Source: Tsuneonella amylolytica
Lineage (GTDB): Bacteria; Pseudomonadota; Alphaproteobacteria; Sphingomonadales; Sphingomonadaceae
Length of the DNA: 64,000 bases
Direction: 5' to 3'
Assembly (NCBI RefSeq): GCF_003626915.1
Contig: NZ_CP032570.1
Span: 2,665,001-2,729,000 of the forward strand
Shown here one piece after another: positions 47,320 through 58,608 of the stretch. Positions within the stretch are counted from its first letter, which is position 1. The number at the start of each line of letters is the position of its first letter. A program made the position numbers and the translations under genes. Under the pieces are notes generated by a model. It did not search any database, had not been told where the DNA came from, and saw only the letters and a program-made list of their open reading frames with translations.

Positions 47320-47344
47320 AACGGCGGGGGAAGGGTGCGGTTCC
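47320..47344 (-). promoter_or_regulatory. EcfG-type general-stress promoter of the PPOX gene
   Basis: On the minus strand GGAAC (47344-47340), a 16-bp spacer, CGTT (47323-47320), ending 24 bp before the start codon. Exact match to the EcfG consensus. Confidence 0.7.
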
Positions 47345-47368
47345 GCCATTGCGAATCGACCGGCGTGG

Positions 47369-47383
47369 GAACATAAGAAGAAC
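47369..47383 (+). promoter_or_regulatory. LexA box of imuA-imuB
   Basis: GAAC-N7-GAAC, the alphaproteobacterial LexA operator, ends two bases before the imuA ATG. A -10-like TAAGAA (47374-47379) lies inside the box, with TTGCGA (47349-47354) 19 bp further up. Confidence 0.85.
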
Positions 47384-47385
47384 AG

Positions 47386-48165
47386 ATGAGTCGTTTTCCC
47401 GCCATGACTTCCCCGAACGCGCTGCTGCAGGCCTCCGAACTCGCCCACCTGTCCTCCCGCGCTCCGCGCTGGCGACCGGGGTCGGCAGCGGCGCACCCGC
47501 ATCACAGCGAGGTGTTCGCCGGAACCCGCGAAGCGAGCGGTGCGGCCGCTGCGCTGGCCCTGGCGGCCGACGCGCTGGCCGCCGCCGATCTCGTCCCCGG
47601 TACCGAGGCCGAGGACCGTAGGTCGCTGCTGTGGGTACAGGACCGGGAGGCGTTGAGGCGGGGCGGGCGGCCCTATCGCCCAGGCCTGCCGCCCGGCTTC
47701 CGCCACCGGCTGATCCACGTCGCCTGCGACAAGCCGGAAGACGCGCTGTTCGCACTGGAGGAAGGGTTGCGATGCCGCGAAATCTGCGCGGTGATCGGCG
47801 AGATCGCGGGCAATCCGCGTGCGCTCGACTTCACCGCCTCGCGCCGGCTGACGCTGACGGCCGAAAAGCACGGGGTCCCGCTGTGGCTCGTCCGCCTCGA
47901 CGCGCGCCGCGACCTGTCCTCGGCGCGCATGCGCTGGGACGTGCGCGCCGCGCCGTCGCCGCGTCCGCGGTGGAACGCCGACGCCCCCGGCACGCCCGCC
48001 TGGCAGGCCGAACTCTTCCGCGCCCGTGCGCATCCCCCCGGTACATGGACCCTGCGCGATGACCCATCCGGTCTCGTCGCCGATCCTTTCGCCGCCGCAG
48101 ACAGGCCGCCGTATCCTCTCGGTCTGGCTTTCGCGGCTGGCGATCGATCGCTGGCGGCTGTCTGA
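47386..48165 (+). CDS. imuA: ImuA, RecA/SulA-like SOS mutagenesis protein
   Basis: A 259-residue protein of the ImuA family, which works with ImuB and DnaE2 in error-prone lesion bypass. It looks like a RecA-type ATPase remnant: SEVFAGTREASGAAAALALAADAL near the N-terminus, LLWVQDREALRRGGRPY, HRLIHVACDKPEDALFALEEGLRC, and RRLTLTAEKHGVPLWLVRLDA. No intact Walker A is visible. The ATG at 47386 follows the LexA box by two bases; ATG 47404 is the alternative if the mRNA has a leader. The end overlaps the imuB start by 107 bases. Confidence 0.88.
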   Translation: MSRFPAMTSPNALLQASELAHLSSRAPRWRPGSAAAHPHHSEVFAGTREASGAAAALALAADALAAADLVPGTEAEDRRSLLWVQDREALRRGGRPYRPGLPPGFRHRLIHVACDKPEDALFALEEGLRCREICAVIGEIAGNPRALDFTASRRLTLTAEKHGVPLWLVRLDARRDLSSARMRWDVRAAPSPRPRWNADAPGTPAWQAELFRARAHPPGTWTLRDDPSGLVADPFAAADRPPYPLGLAFAAGDRSLAAV

Positions 48166-49666
48166 AGGCCTGGCGCCGGGGGAGGGCGCCGATGCCGCAC
48201 CGACAGCGCTGATCACCGAAACCGCGCACGGCCCCCGGATCGACGCGGCCAACGCCGCGGGTCTCGCGGGCGGCGCGCGCAGCGGCATGATGCTGGCCGA
48301 TGCGCGCGCGCTGTGTCCCGAACTCGCCGTCGCGCCCAGCGATCCGGCGGGAACGTACGACTTCCTCGAAAAGCTGGCGGTATGGGCGTTGCGCTGGGGC
48401 CCGTGGAGCGCAATGGACGCGCCCGACGGCCTGCTGGTCGACGTGACCGCGGTCGCCCATCTGTTCGGCGGCGAGGCGCGGCTGCTGGCCGATGCGCGCG
48501 ACCGTTTCGCACGGCGCGGGCTGGCCGTCCGCCTTGCCATCGCGCCGACAGCCGGGGCGGCGTGGGCGCTGGCACACTACGGAAACGGGGCGCCGATCCT
48601 GCCCGGAGGGGGGGATGTCGAAAGCGCGCTTCACGACCTGCCCGTCGCCGCGCTGCGGCTCGATCAGGACGTGCTCACGGTGCTGCGCCGCCTCGGGCTC
48701 AAGCGGATCGGCGATCTGACCGCGCGGTTCGGCGAGCACGCGGGGCGCGATGCCCTCCACCGCCGTTTCCGCAACCGCAAGTCGCCAGCCGCGAACCCGC
48801 TGATCCGCCTCGACCAGCTGCTGGGCCGGGTGCCCGAGCCGCTGCTGCCGGTGGTCCCGCAGGAGATGCCGCTCGTTCAGCGCCGCCTGATGGAGCCGAT
48901 CCGCCACCGCGACCTCCTCGACCAGGTGCTGGGCGACCTTGCCGCCGACATTGCGCGCGAGCTGGAAGGCAAGGGGCAGGGCGCACGCCGGCTCGAACTC
49001 GGCCTGTGGCGGGTCGACGGCGAGGTGGTGATTCGCCGGCTCGAGATGGCCGCCGCCACGCGCGAGGCGGCGCACATCGTCCGGCTGTTCTCGGCGAAGC
49101 TCGACGACGTCGATGCGGGCTTCGGGATCGAGACGGTGCGCCTGCGGGCGAGCTGGGCCGAGCCGCTTGCACTGGCGCAGGCGGATATCGAGGCGGCGGC
49201 CGAAGAGCATGGCACGTCGCTGGCCGCTTGCATCGACCGGCTGACCGTCCGCCTCGGCCCGCGGGCGGTGACGAAGCCGGTGCTCCACGCCAGTCACATC
49301 CCCGAACGCGCGCAGCGCTGGCAGCCACCGCTCGAACCCGAACCGGCGGCGCAGGGCGAACTCGCCTTTCACGCGCGCCCCCTGAAGCTGCTCGACCGGC
49401 CCGAGGCGATCGCGGTGCTCTACGCCAGTCCCGACGGCTACCCCCAGCGCTTCCGCTGGCGGGGCGAGGTGCACGAGGTGGTTCGGGTCGAGGGGCCGGA
49501 GCGGATCGCGCCGGAATGGTGGCGCGAAAAGGGATCGGCTCGCCTGCGTGATTACTACCGGATCGAGGACCAGGCCGGTCGCCGCTACTGGATCTACCGC
49601 GCCGGCCTGTTGGGCGATGGCCGGGGCGGGGTGCCCGACTGGTTCCTGCAGGGGCTGTGCGCGTAA
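48059..49666 (+). CDS. imuB: ImuB, catalytically altered Y-family polymerase
   Basis: A 535-residue Y-family relative that acts as the clamp-binding hub of the mutasome. The N-terminus RRILSVWLSRLAIDRWR replaces the acidic metal-binding block of active polymerases; DVTAVAHLFGGE stands where active enzymes have SIDEAYLD. A helix-hairpin-helix (LRRLGLKRIGDLTARFGEHAG) lies at about 210-235, and a long C-terminal region follows. It therefore is likely non-catalytic. The ATG at 48059 is needed to keep the N-terminal block and makes a 107-bp overlap with imuA. dnaE2 is about 4.8 kb downstream, not adjacent. Confidence 0.9.
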   Translation: MTHPVSSPILSPPQTGRRILSVWLSRLAIDRWRLSEGLAPGEGADAAPTALITETAHGPRIDAANAAGLAGGARSGMMLADARALCPELAVAPSDPAGTYDFLEKLAVWALRWGPWSAMDAPDGLLVDVTAVAHLFGGEARLLADARDRFARRGLAVRLAIAPTAGAAWALAHYGNGAPILPGGGDVESALHDLPVAALRLDQDVLTVLRRLGLKRIGDLTARFGEHAGRDALHRRFRNRKSPAANPLIRLDQLLGRVPEPLLPVVPQEMPLVQRRLMEPIRHRDLLDQVLGDLAADIARELEGKGQGARRLELGLWRVDGEVVIRRLEMAAATREAAHIVRLFSAKLDDVDAGFGIETVRLRASWAEPLALAQADIEAAAEEHGTSLAACIDRLTVRLGPRAVTKPVLHASHIPERAQRWQPPLEPEPAAQGELAFHARPLKLLDRPEAIAVLYASPDGYPQRFRWRGEVHEVVRVEGPERIAPEWWREKGSARLRDYYRIEDQAGRRYWIYRAGLLGDGRGGVPDWFLQGLCA

Positions 49667-49667
49667 G

Positions 49668-50102
49668 TCACGCCGCGCGCAGGAACGCCGGTCGGTCCTC
49701 TTCGTCGTTCGCGGGCCGCCGCGAAGTCTTCCTGCTCGCGCTACGTTTGGTTCGCGGACGTGCACCGCGGCCCTTGCGCAGACCCAACCACCGCGTACCG
49801 GCCTGGACGCGCGCAGCGGCCGCGAGCGTCGTGACCGCGACGAAGGCATCCACGTAAACGGCCAGATCGACGGCGAAGGCCATCACGGCATGAGGTCCGC
49901 CGAGAACGAGCACGTACTCTCCGCCCAGCAGAAGGATGCCGGTCGCGATCGCCCACGCCATCATCTCGATGCGGCTGCGCCGGAGAATCCAGGCAGCCGG
50001 CCGTACCGCAAGCAGGTCGTGCAGCGCGCGCGATACGGGAAGGTTCGGCGCCGTGCGCATCAGGAGCACCGCGCCGAGCATCATTGCAACGAAGATCGTC
50101 AT
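49668..50102 (-). CDS. Hypothetical small membrane protein
   Basis: About 144 residues with three hydrophobic segments (about 1-16, 47-65 and 73-92) and a long basic C-terminal tail (GLRKGRGARPRTKRSASRKTSRRP). GGGGAG precedes the ATG at 50102. Family not recognised; the size and tail suggest an inner-membrane protein with a nucleic-acid-like basic tail, but the latter may reflect GC-rich codon drift. It is convergent with imuB and lies in the same direction as the PilZ gene upstream. A GGAAC/CGTT pair upstream has a 19-bp spacer and is not counted as a promoter. Confidence 0.65.
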   Translation of the reverse strand: MTIFVAMMLGAVLLMRTAPNLPVSRALHDLLAVRPAAWILRRSRIEMMAWAIATGILLLGGEYVLVLGGPHAVMAFAVDLAVYVDAFVAVTTLAAAARVQAGTRWLGLRKGRGARPRTKRSASRKTSRRPANDEEDRPAFLRAA

Positions 50103-50148
50103 CCGTTCTCCCCTTGGGGGCAACATAGAAAACGCCGCCGAAATTACA

Positions 50149-50733
50149 TCAGCGTTCCAGCGATCCCGTGCGGCGATACCGTGCGAACAGGCCGGCCAGG
50201 GTCTGAGTCTGGCCGGTGGATGGCGTGCCCAGTCCGCCCGCCCGCCCGAAACCGGAACCATTCTCGGCCACGGGGAGGCATGGTTCGCTTTCGGATATGG
50301 CGTCCGCCGACGAAGGTGCGGCCTCGCCTTCGCCATCCGGGGCGCGCTTGAGAAAACTCATCGAGCGCTTGCGCCCCTGGGTGATGTTGCCGACGCTGGC
50401 GATCGGCAGTTCGAGCACCCGGTCGAGCGCGGCCGTCTCGGCGACCAGTTCGGGGGCCAGCGGCGTCTTGAACCACACCCCGCACGCGCCGTCGTCGTGC
50501 CAGATGATCGTGCAGACCGCCTCGTGCGCACCCCACTTCAGAACGGCGGTCGCGCCCTTGCCGGGCGGCTCGGCAGCCTCGAACCGGGCGCCGGTCTCGG
50601 AGATGTCGCCGAGAATGCCCTCGGTCATCGTGGTCATCGTCTGCAGCGTGGCCGGGCAGGTGACCCTGATGCGGCGCGAGGCCCGGCGATCCGCATGGGC
50701 AACGTCGTCGGCGATGCGGAGCGGTTCGGACAC
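50149..50733 (-). CDS. PilZ domain protein (cyclic-di-GMP receptor)
   Basis: A 194-residue protein with a PilZ domain at about 14-110. Both ligand motifs are intact: RRASRR at 16-21 (RxxxR) and DISETG at 44-49 (D/NxSxxG), so it should bind cyclic di-GMP. The C-terminal part is low in complexity. The start is uncertain: GTG at 50733 with GGAAG about ten bases upstream gives the usual N-terminus; an ATG at 50886 would overlap the hydrolase gene and add about 50 unsupported residues. Output partner unknown. Confidence 0.82.
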   Translation of the reverse strand: MSEPLRIADDVAHADRRASRRIRVTCPATLQTMTTMTEGILGDISETGARFEAAEPPGKGATAVLKWGAHEAVCTIIWHDDGACGVWFKTPLAPELVAETAALDRVLELPIASVGNITQGRKRSMSFLKRAPDGEGEAAPSSADAISESEPCLPVAENGSGFGRAGGLGTPSTGQTQTLAGLFARYRRTGSLER

Positions 50734-50830
50734 GGCGGCAGACTTCCGCCAATGCGGTGAATTCGCGGTGCCCGGATATGGTAAACGGGCGCGCCACTTT
50801 CGCAGCGCGCCCGCTCGATTGGCCAGTGCC

Positions 50831-51676
50831 TCAGGCGGGTTGCGAGCCGCTGTTCTGGCCGAGGAAAACGACGAGGTCGTTGGCAAGCCGGTCGGTCTGC
50901 GTTGCGAACACCGCGTGCGGTTCGCCGTCGTACTCGATGAGCGTCGCGCTCGGCACCGCTTCGGCCACCGCGCGGCCCGTCGCGTCTATCGGCACGGTCA
51001 CGTCCTTGGTCCCGTGAATGACGAGTGTCGGCACCTTGAAATGCGGCAGGTCGGGGCGGAAATCGGTGGTGGCGAAGGCCGCCGCCGATTGCAGCGTGGC
51101 ATACTGGCTGGCGTGCATGGCGGTCATCCATGCCCAGTCCTTTTCTTCCTGGCTCACCTTGTCGGTCAGGATGCCGTCGCCGTAGAAATCCTCGAAGAAG
51201 CCCGTGAAGAAGTGGCGGAAGTCCTTTTTCATGCCGTCGGTCATCTGGTCGAAAGTCGACTGCGGCACGCCGTCGGGGTTGTCGTCGGTCTTGAGCATGT
51301 ACGGTACGACCGAACTGACGAGGACGGCCCGGCTTACGCCCTTGCCGCCATGCCGGCTCATGTAGCGGGCGATCTCGCCGCCGCCCATCGAGAAACCGAC
51401 GAGTGCGACGTCGGTCTCGGCACCCGTTTCCTTCATCACGTCGGCAAGATCGTCGGCGAAGGTGTCGTAGTCGTAGCCGGTGGGCGCATGGTCCGAATGA
51501 CCGAAGCCGCGCCGGTCGTAGGCGATAGCGCGGTAACCGCTGTCCGCCAGCGCCATCATGATCGGATCCCAGCTGTCGGCGCTAAGCGGCCAACCGTGGA
51601 TCAGGACGACCGGACGCCCTTCGCCGAGTTCCTTCCAGCGCAGCTTCGTTCCGTCCTTGGTGGTGGCGTACGGCAT
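50831..51676 (-). CDS. Alpha/beta hydrolase (haloperoxidase/arylesterase-like)
   Basis: A 281-residue hydrolase. Oxyanion motif VVLIHGWPLSADSW at about 23-36, nucleophile Ser in VGFSMGGGE (about residue 96), acid in HGTKDVTVP (about 225) and His in GEPHAVFAT (about 257). It groups with cofactor-free haloperoxidase-like esterases; the natural substrate is unknown. AAAAGG precedes the ATG. Upstream, GGAAC-N16-GGTT is close to an EcfG promoter but has one changed base. Confidence 0.93.
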   Translation of the reverse strand: MPYATTKDGTKLRWKELGEGRPVVLIHGWPLSADSWDPIMMALADSGYRAIAYDRRGFGHSDHAPTGYDYDTFADDLADVMKETGAETDVALVGFSMGGGEIARYMSRHGGKGVSRAVLVSSVVPYMLKTDDNPDGVPQSTFDQMTDGMKKDFRHFFTGFFEDFYGDGILTDKVSQEEKDWAWMTAMHASQYATLQSAAAFATTDFRPDLPHFKVPTLVIHGTKDVTVPIDATGRAVAEAVPSATLIEYDGEPHAVFATQTDRLANDLVVFLGQNSGSQPA

Positions 51677-51771
51677 TGGTTTTCCTTTTCGTATGGTGTG
51701 TTCGGGAAACCGCAGAGGCCCGCCGCCGTTCCTTCGGGGTAATCGCCGCTACCACGCACCAGAGTTACCCC

Positions 51772-51800
51772 TTGGCGAATCCGGTATAAGAACATATAAG
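51772..51800 (+). promoter_or_regulatory. SOS promoter of the radical-SAM / UdgX / dnaE2 operon
   Basis: TTGGCG (51772-51777), 17-bp spacer, TATAAG (51795-51800). A start seven bases after the -10 falls on 51807, the A of the ATG, so the mRNA would be leaderless. Confidence 0.6.
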
Positions 51801-51804
51801 GAAC
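51790..51804 (+). promoter_or_regulatory. LexA box of the radical-SAM / UdgX / dnaE2 operon
   Basis: GAAC-N7-GAAC overlapping the -10 and ending two bases before the start codon, the same geometry as at imuA. LexA would block polymerase directly. Confidence 0.88.
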
Positions 51805-51806
51805 GA

Positions 51807-53051
51807 ATGGGCGCGCAGACCACCATCGAGAAGCTGGAGATTCTCGCCGACGCGGCAAAGTACGATGCCTCGTGCGCGTCGTCCGGTACGGCCAAGCGCA
51901 ACAGCGCCGGTGGCAAGGGGATCGGTTCGACCGAGGGCATGGGCATCTGCCATGCCTACGCGCCCGATGGCCGGTGCATCAGCCTGCTCAAGATCCTGCT
52001 GACCAATCATTGTGTGTTCGACTGCCACTATTGCGTGAACCGCAAGAGTTCGAACGTGCGCCGCGCACGGTTCACGCCGCAGGAGGTCGTAGACCTGACG
52101 CTGAGCTTCTACCGGCGCAATTATATCGAGGGGCTGTTTCTTTCGTCGGGCATCGTCAAGAGCTCGAACCATACGATGGAGCAGCTGGTCGAGGTCGCGC
52201 GCATCCTGCGTGAGGAGCACGATTTTCGCGGCTATATCCACCTCAAGACCATTCCGGAAGCCGACCCCGAGCTCGTGCATCAGGCCGGGCTCTATGCCGA
52301 CCGCGTCTCAATCAACGTCGAACTGCCGACCGATGCCGGCCTGACGCGTCTGGCGCCGGACAAAAGCGCGCGCCAGATCGAAGGGGCGATGGCCGGGGTG
52401 AAGGCCGACATCGTCGAGGCGAAGGACAACCGGAAGCGGTTCAAGCACGCGCCGCGGTTCGCCCCCGCCGGCCAGTCGACGCAGATGATCGTCGGGGCCG
52501 ATGCGGCGACCGATGCCGACATCGTGGGCAAGGCCAGCCGCCTCTACGACAACTTCCGCCTGCGCCGCGTCTATTACAGCGCGTTCAGCCCCATCCCCGA
52601 TGCGAGCGCGGTGCTGCCGCTGAAGCGCCCGCCGCTGATCCGCGAGCATCGGCTGTACCAGTCCGACTGGCTGATGCGGTTCTACGGCTACCAGCCGGGC
52701 GAGGTGATGCAGGCGACCGAGGCCGACGGCAACCTGCCGCTCGACATCGACCCCAAGCTCGCCTGGGCGCTGAAGTTTCGCGAGCGGTTTCCGGTCGACA
52801 TCAATCGGGCGAGCAAGGAAGAACTGCTCCGCGTGCCCGGGCTCGGCGTACGGGCGGTGGGGCGTATTCTCGCCAGCCGCCGGCACCGGACGATGCGGCT
52901 GGAGGATGTCGCCAAGCTCACCGTCTCGATCGCCAAGGTCCGCCCGTTCATCGTGACCGCCGACTGGCGCCCGGTATTGCTCACCGACCGCGCGGATCTG
53001 CGCGCACTGCTCGCGCCCAAGCAGGAGCAGCTCGAGCTGTTCGCGGCGTGA
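51807..53051 (+). CDS. Putative DNA modification/repair radical-SAM protein (UDG-linked)
   Basis: A 414-residue radical-SAM protein of the type linked to UDG-family proteins (TIGR03916-like). The cluster motif CVFDCHYC gives Cys69, Cys73 and Cys76 (CX3CX2C). The barrel follows with FLSSGIVKSS, GYIHLKTIP and VSINVELPT. A helix-hairpin-helix lies at about 330-358 (DINRASKEELLRVPGLGVRAVGRIL), pointing to DNA binding. A chemical reaction on DNA is inferred; the substrate is unknown. The ATG at 51807 is set by the LexA box and promoter. The UdgX fusion gene starts ten bases after its stop. Confidence 0.92.
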   Translation: MGAQTTIEKLEILADAAKYDASCASSGTAKRNSAGGKGIGSTEGMGICHAYAPDGRCISLLKILLTNHCVFDCHYCVNRKSSNVRRARFTPQEVVDLTLSFYRRNYIEGLFLSSGIVKSSNHTMEQLVEVARILREEHDFRGYIHLKTIPEADPELVHQAGLYADRVSINVELPTDAGLTRLAPDKSARQIEGAMAGVKADIVEAKDNRKRFKHAPRFAPAGQSTQMIVGADAATDADIVGKASRLYDNFRLRRVYYSAFSPIPDASAVLPLKRPPLIREHRLYQSDWLMRFYGYQPGEVMQATEADGNLPLDIDPKLAWALKFRERFPVDINRASKEELLRVPGLGVRAVGRILASRRHRTMRLEDVAKLTVSIAKVRPFIVTADWRPVLLTDRADLRALLAPKQEQLELFAA

Positions 53052-53061
53052 GGGGGCGGGC

Positions 53062-54513
53062 GTGACTTCCCTCCAGCACGTCAAGCTCGGTACGTACTAC
53101 GTCGTTGCCTTGCCCGAAGCGGACGATTTCGACTTCTGGCGCGAACGGGCACGCGGGCTGGTGCAGTGCGACGTGCCGCCCGACCGGGTGGCGTGGGTCG
53201 AACCGGGCGGATCGGGTAGCCTGTTCAGCCACGGCGACCGGCGCATTCCCGTGCCCGCCGCCGATGCCCCGCCGGTCCGTGCGAGCAAGGCGTTCGTGAA
53301 TCTCGCCAAGAGCGCGATCTGCCATTCCGATCCCGAACGCTTCGCGCTGCTCTACCGCCTGCTGTGGCGGTTGCAGGCCAATCCGCGGCTGTTGGAAGAC
53401 GGCGCCGATCCCGAGGTTCGCAAGCTCGACGAACTGGCGCGCACCGTGCGGCGCGACATCCACAAGATGCGCGCCTTCGTCCGCTTCCGCCTCGTCGAAG
53501 GGGAAGCGGACGGGGAAGAGCATTACGTCGCCTGGTTCGAGCCCGAGCACCACATCCTGCGCACGAACGCCGGGTTTTTCGTGCGCCGGTTCGCCAACAT
53601 GAAGTGGTCGATCCTGACGCCCAGCGGATCGCTCCACTGGGACGGGCGGGTGCTGGAAGAGGGCCCGCCCGCGCAGCGCAGCGACGCGCCTCAGGGCGAC
53701 GCGACCGAGGATTTGTGGCGCAAGTATTATGCATCGATCTTCAATCCCGCGCGTTTGAAGATCGGGGCCATGCTCAAGGAGATGCCTCGCAAATATTGGA
53801 AGAACATGCCCGAGGCGGCGCTCATTCCCGAGCTGGTCGCCGGGGCGCAATCGCGGGAGTCGCAGATGGTCGCCGCCGGTACGCTGGAGTTCGAGGAACG
53901 GCCCGACACGCTCGAGGCGATCGACAAGGCGATCCATGCCTGTCGCAAGTGTCCGATCGGCCAGCTCGACAACCATGCGATGATGGGCGAGGGGCCGCAG
54001 GATTACGCCAAGGGTTTTTCGGGTCTGATGATCGTGGGCGAACAGCCGGGCGACCAGGAGGACCTGGCGGGCCGCCCCTTCGTGGGACCCGCCGGGCAAT
54101 TGCTCGACCGGCATCTGGAACGCGCCGGGATCGACCGTCGCAGTGCCTACATCACCAACGCGGTCAAGCACTTCAAGTTCGTCAACCGGGGCAAGCGGCG
54201 GCTGCACCAGTCGCCGACCGCCAAGGAGATCGACACCTGCCGCTGGTGGGTGGAGGGGGAGCGGGCGATCGTGCAGCCTAGACTGATCCTCGCGATGGGC
54301 GCGAGCGCGGCGCGCGGGATGCTCGGCAAGACGGTGAGCATCACCAAGGCGCGGGGTGCCCCGATCGCGCTGGAGGACGGCAGCGAACTGTGGGTGACCG
54401 CGCATCCCAGCTACCTGCTGCGCCTCGACGGTGCGGCGCAGGAAGAACAGTCGCGCCTGTTCGATGCCGATCTCGCCGCGGTGAAGGAGCGGCTGGCGGA
54501 ACTCGCCGGATGA
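53062..54513 (+). CDS. DUF4130-UdgX fusion (uracil-DNA cross-linking protein)
   Basis: A 483-residue fusion. Residues 1-240 form the radical-SAM-linked domain (DUF4130/TIGR03915-like). Residues about 285-480 are a UdgX-type uracil-DNA glycosylase domain: GEQPGDQEDLAGRPFVGPAG at 326-345, the R-loop KRRLHQSP with His382 (the residue that bonds covalently to the abasic sugar in mycobacterial UdgX), and HPSYLLR at 448-454. Cys294, Cys297 and Cys393 are likely iron-sulfur ligands; a fourth is not evident. GTG start with GAGGGG upstream. dnaE2 follows one base later. Confidence 0.92.
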   Translation: MTSLQHVKLGTYYVVALPEADDFDFWRERARGLVQCDVPPDRVAWVEPGGSGSLFSHGDRRIPVPAADAPPVRASKAFVNLAKSAICHSDPERFALLYRLLWRLQANPRLLEDGADPEVRKLDELARTVRRDIHKMRAFVRFRLVEGEADGEEHYVAWFEPEHHILRTNAGFFVRRFANMKWSILTPSGSLHWDGRVLEEGPPAQRSDAPQGDATEDLWRKYYASIFNPARLKIGAMLKEMPRKYWKNMPEAALIPELVAGAQSRESQMVAAGTLEFEERPDTLEAIDKAIHACRKCPIGQLDNHAMMGEGPQDYAKGFSGLMIVGEQPGDQEDLAGRPFVGPAGQLLDRHLERAGIDRRSAYITNAVKHFKFVNRGKRRLHQSPTAKEIDTCRWWVEGERAIVQPRLILAMGASAARGMLGKTVSITKARGAPIALEDGSELWVTAHPSYLLRLDGAAQEEQSRLFDADLAAVKERLAELAG

Positions 54514-54514
54514 C

Positions 54515-58087
<3,573 letters not shown>

Positions 58088-58157
58088 CGACGTCTCGATC
58101 CGGGGCGGCGGGGAAGGGGCGAGTGCATTGAGGCACACAAGGTGGTACCGACGGCCC

Positions 58158-58571
58158 ATGCGCATCCTGACCGCCGCCGCCGCCGTGCTCTCGCTGTCCG
58201 CCACCGCCGCGGCTGCCTACGATCCCATCGTTCTCGAACGTGGCTGGTGGAGGGTCGCCGCTTTCAAAGGCGGGGACTGCACGGGCGAAGTCGGGACCAA
58301 CGGCAAGTACACCGTGATCTCCGCCCGGGGCCTCGTCCCGGGGGAGCGTGCCGTTCTCACCATATCCAACGGCGACATGAAGCCGATCGTCCGAGCTGTC
58401 CGTGCCGATGCGTACGGACGTTGGCAGGACTATTACATCCCCTTCCGCTACAATCGCGAAGGCGGGCTGGTTACGGCCACCGTTGCCGGAAGCAGCTGCG
58501 CCGTGCCGCTCGCTTTTGCGTGGACACCGGCGACGGGATGGGAAGAACCCGCACCCCTGCAGCCGCGCTGA
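58158..58571 (+). CDS. Exported hypothetical protein
   Basis: A 137-residue protein with a signal peptide (about 1-19, ending AAA-YD). The mature part is probably beta-rich: LERGWWRVAAFKGGDCTGEV, VISARGLVPGERAVLTISN, IVRAVRADAYGRWQDYYIPF and ATVAGSSCAVPLAF, with two cysteines that may form a disulfide. No family recognised. The ATG at 58158 opens the signal peptide; the frame extends ten codons upstream without support. The LysE-type gene starts 37 bp downstream. Confidence 0.78.
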   Translation: MRILTAAAAVLSLSATAAAAYDPIVLERGWWRVAAFKGGDCTGEVGTNGKYTVISARGLVPGERAVLTISNGDMKPIVRAVRADAYGRWQDYYIPFRYNREGGLVTATVAGSSCAVPLAFAWTPATGWEEPAPLQPR

Positions 58572-58608
58572 TTGCGCGTTCCGAGCTGCTGTCGTCCGCC
58601 TCGACCGC

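Noticed and set aside
50131-50158. GGAAC ... CGTT on the minus strand before the small membrane protein gene
   Set aside because: The spacer is 19 bp; EcfG promoters need 16-17.
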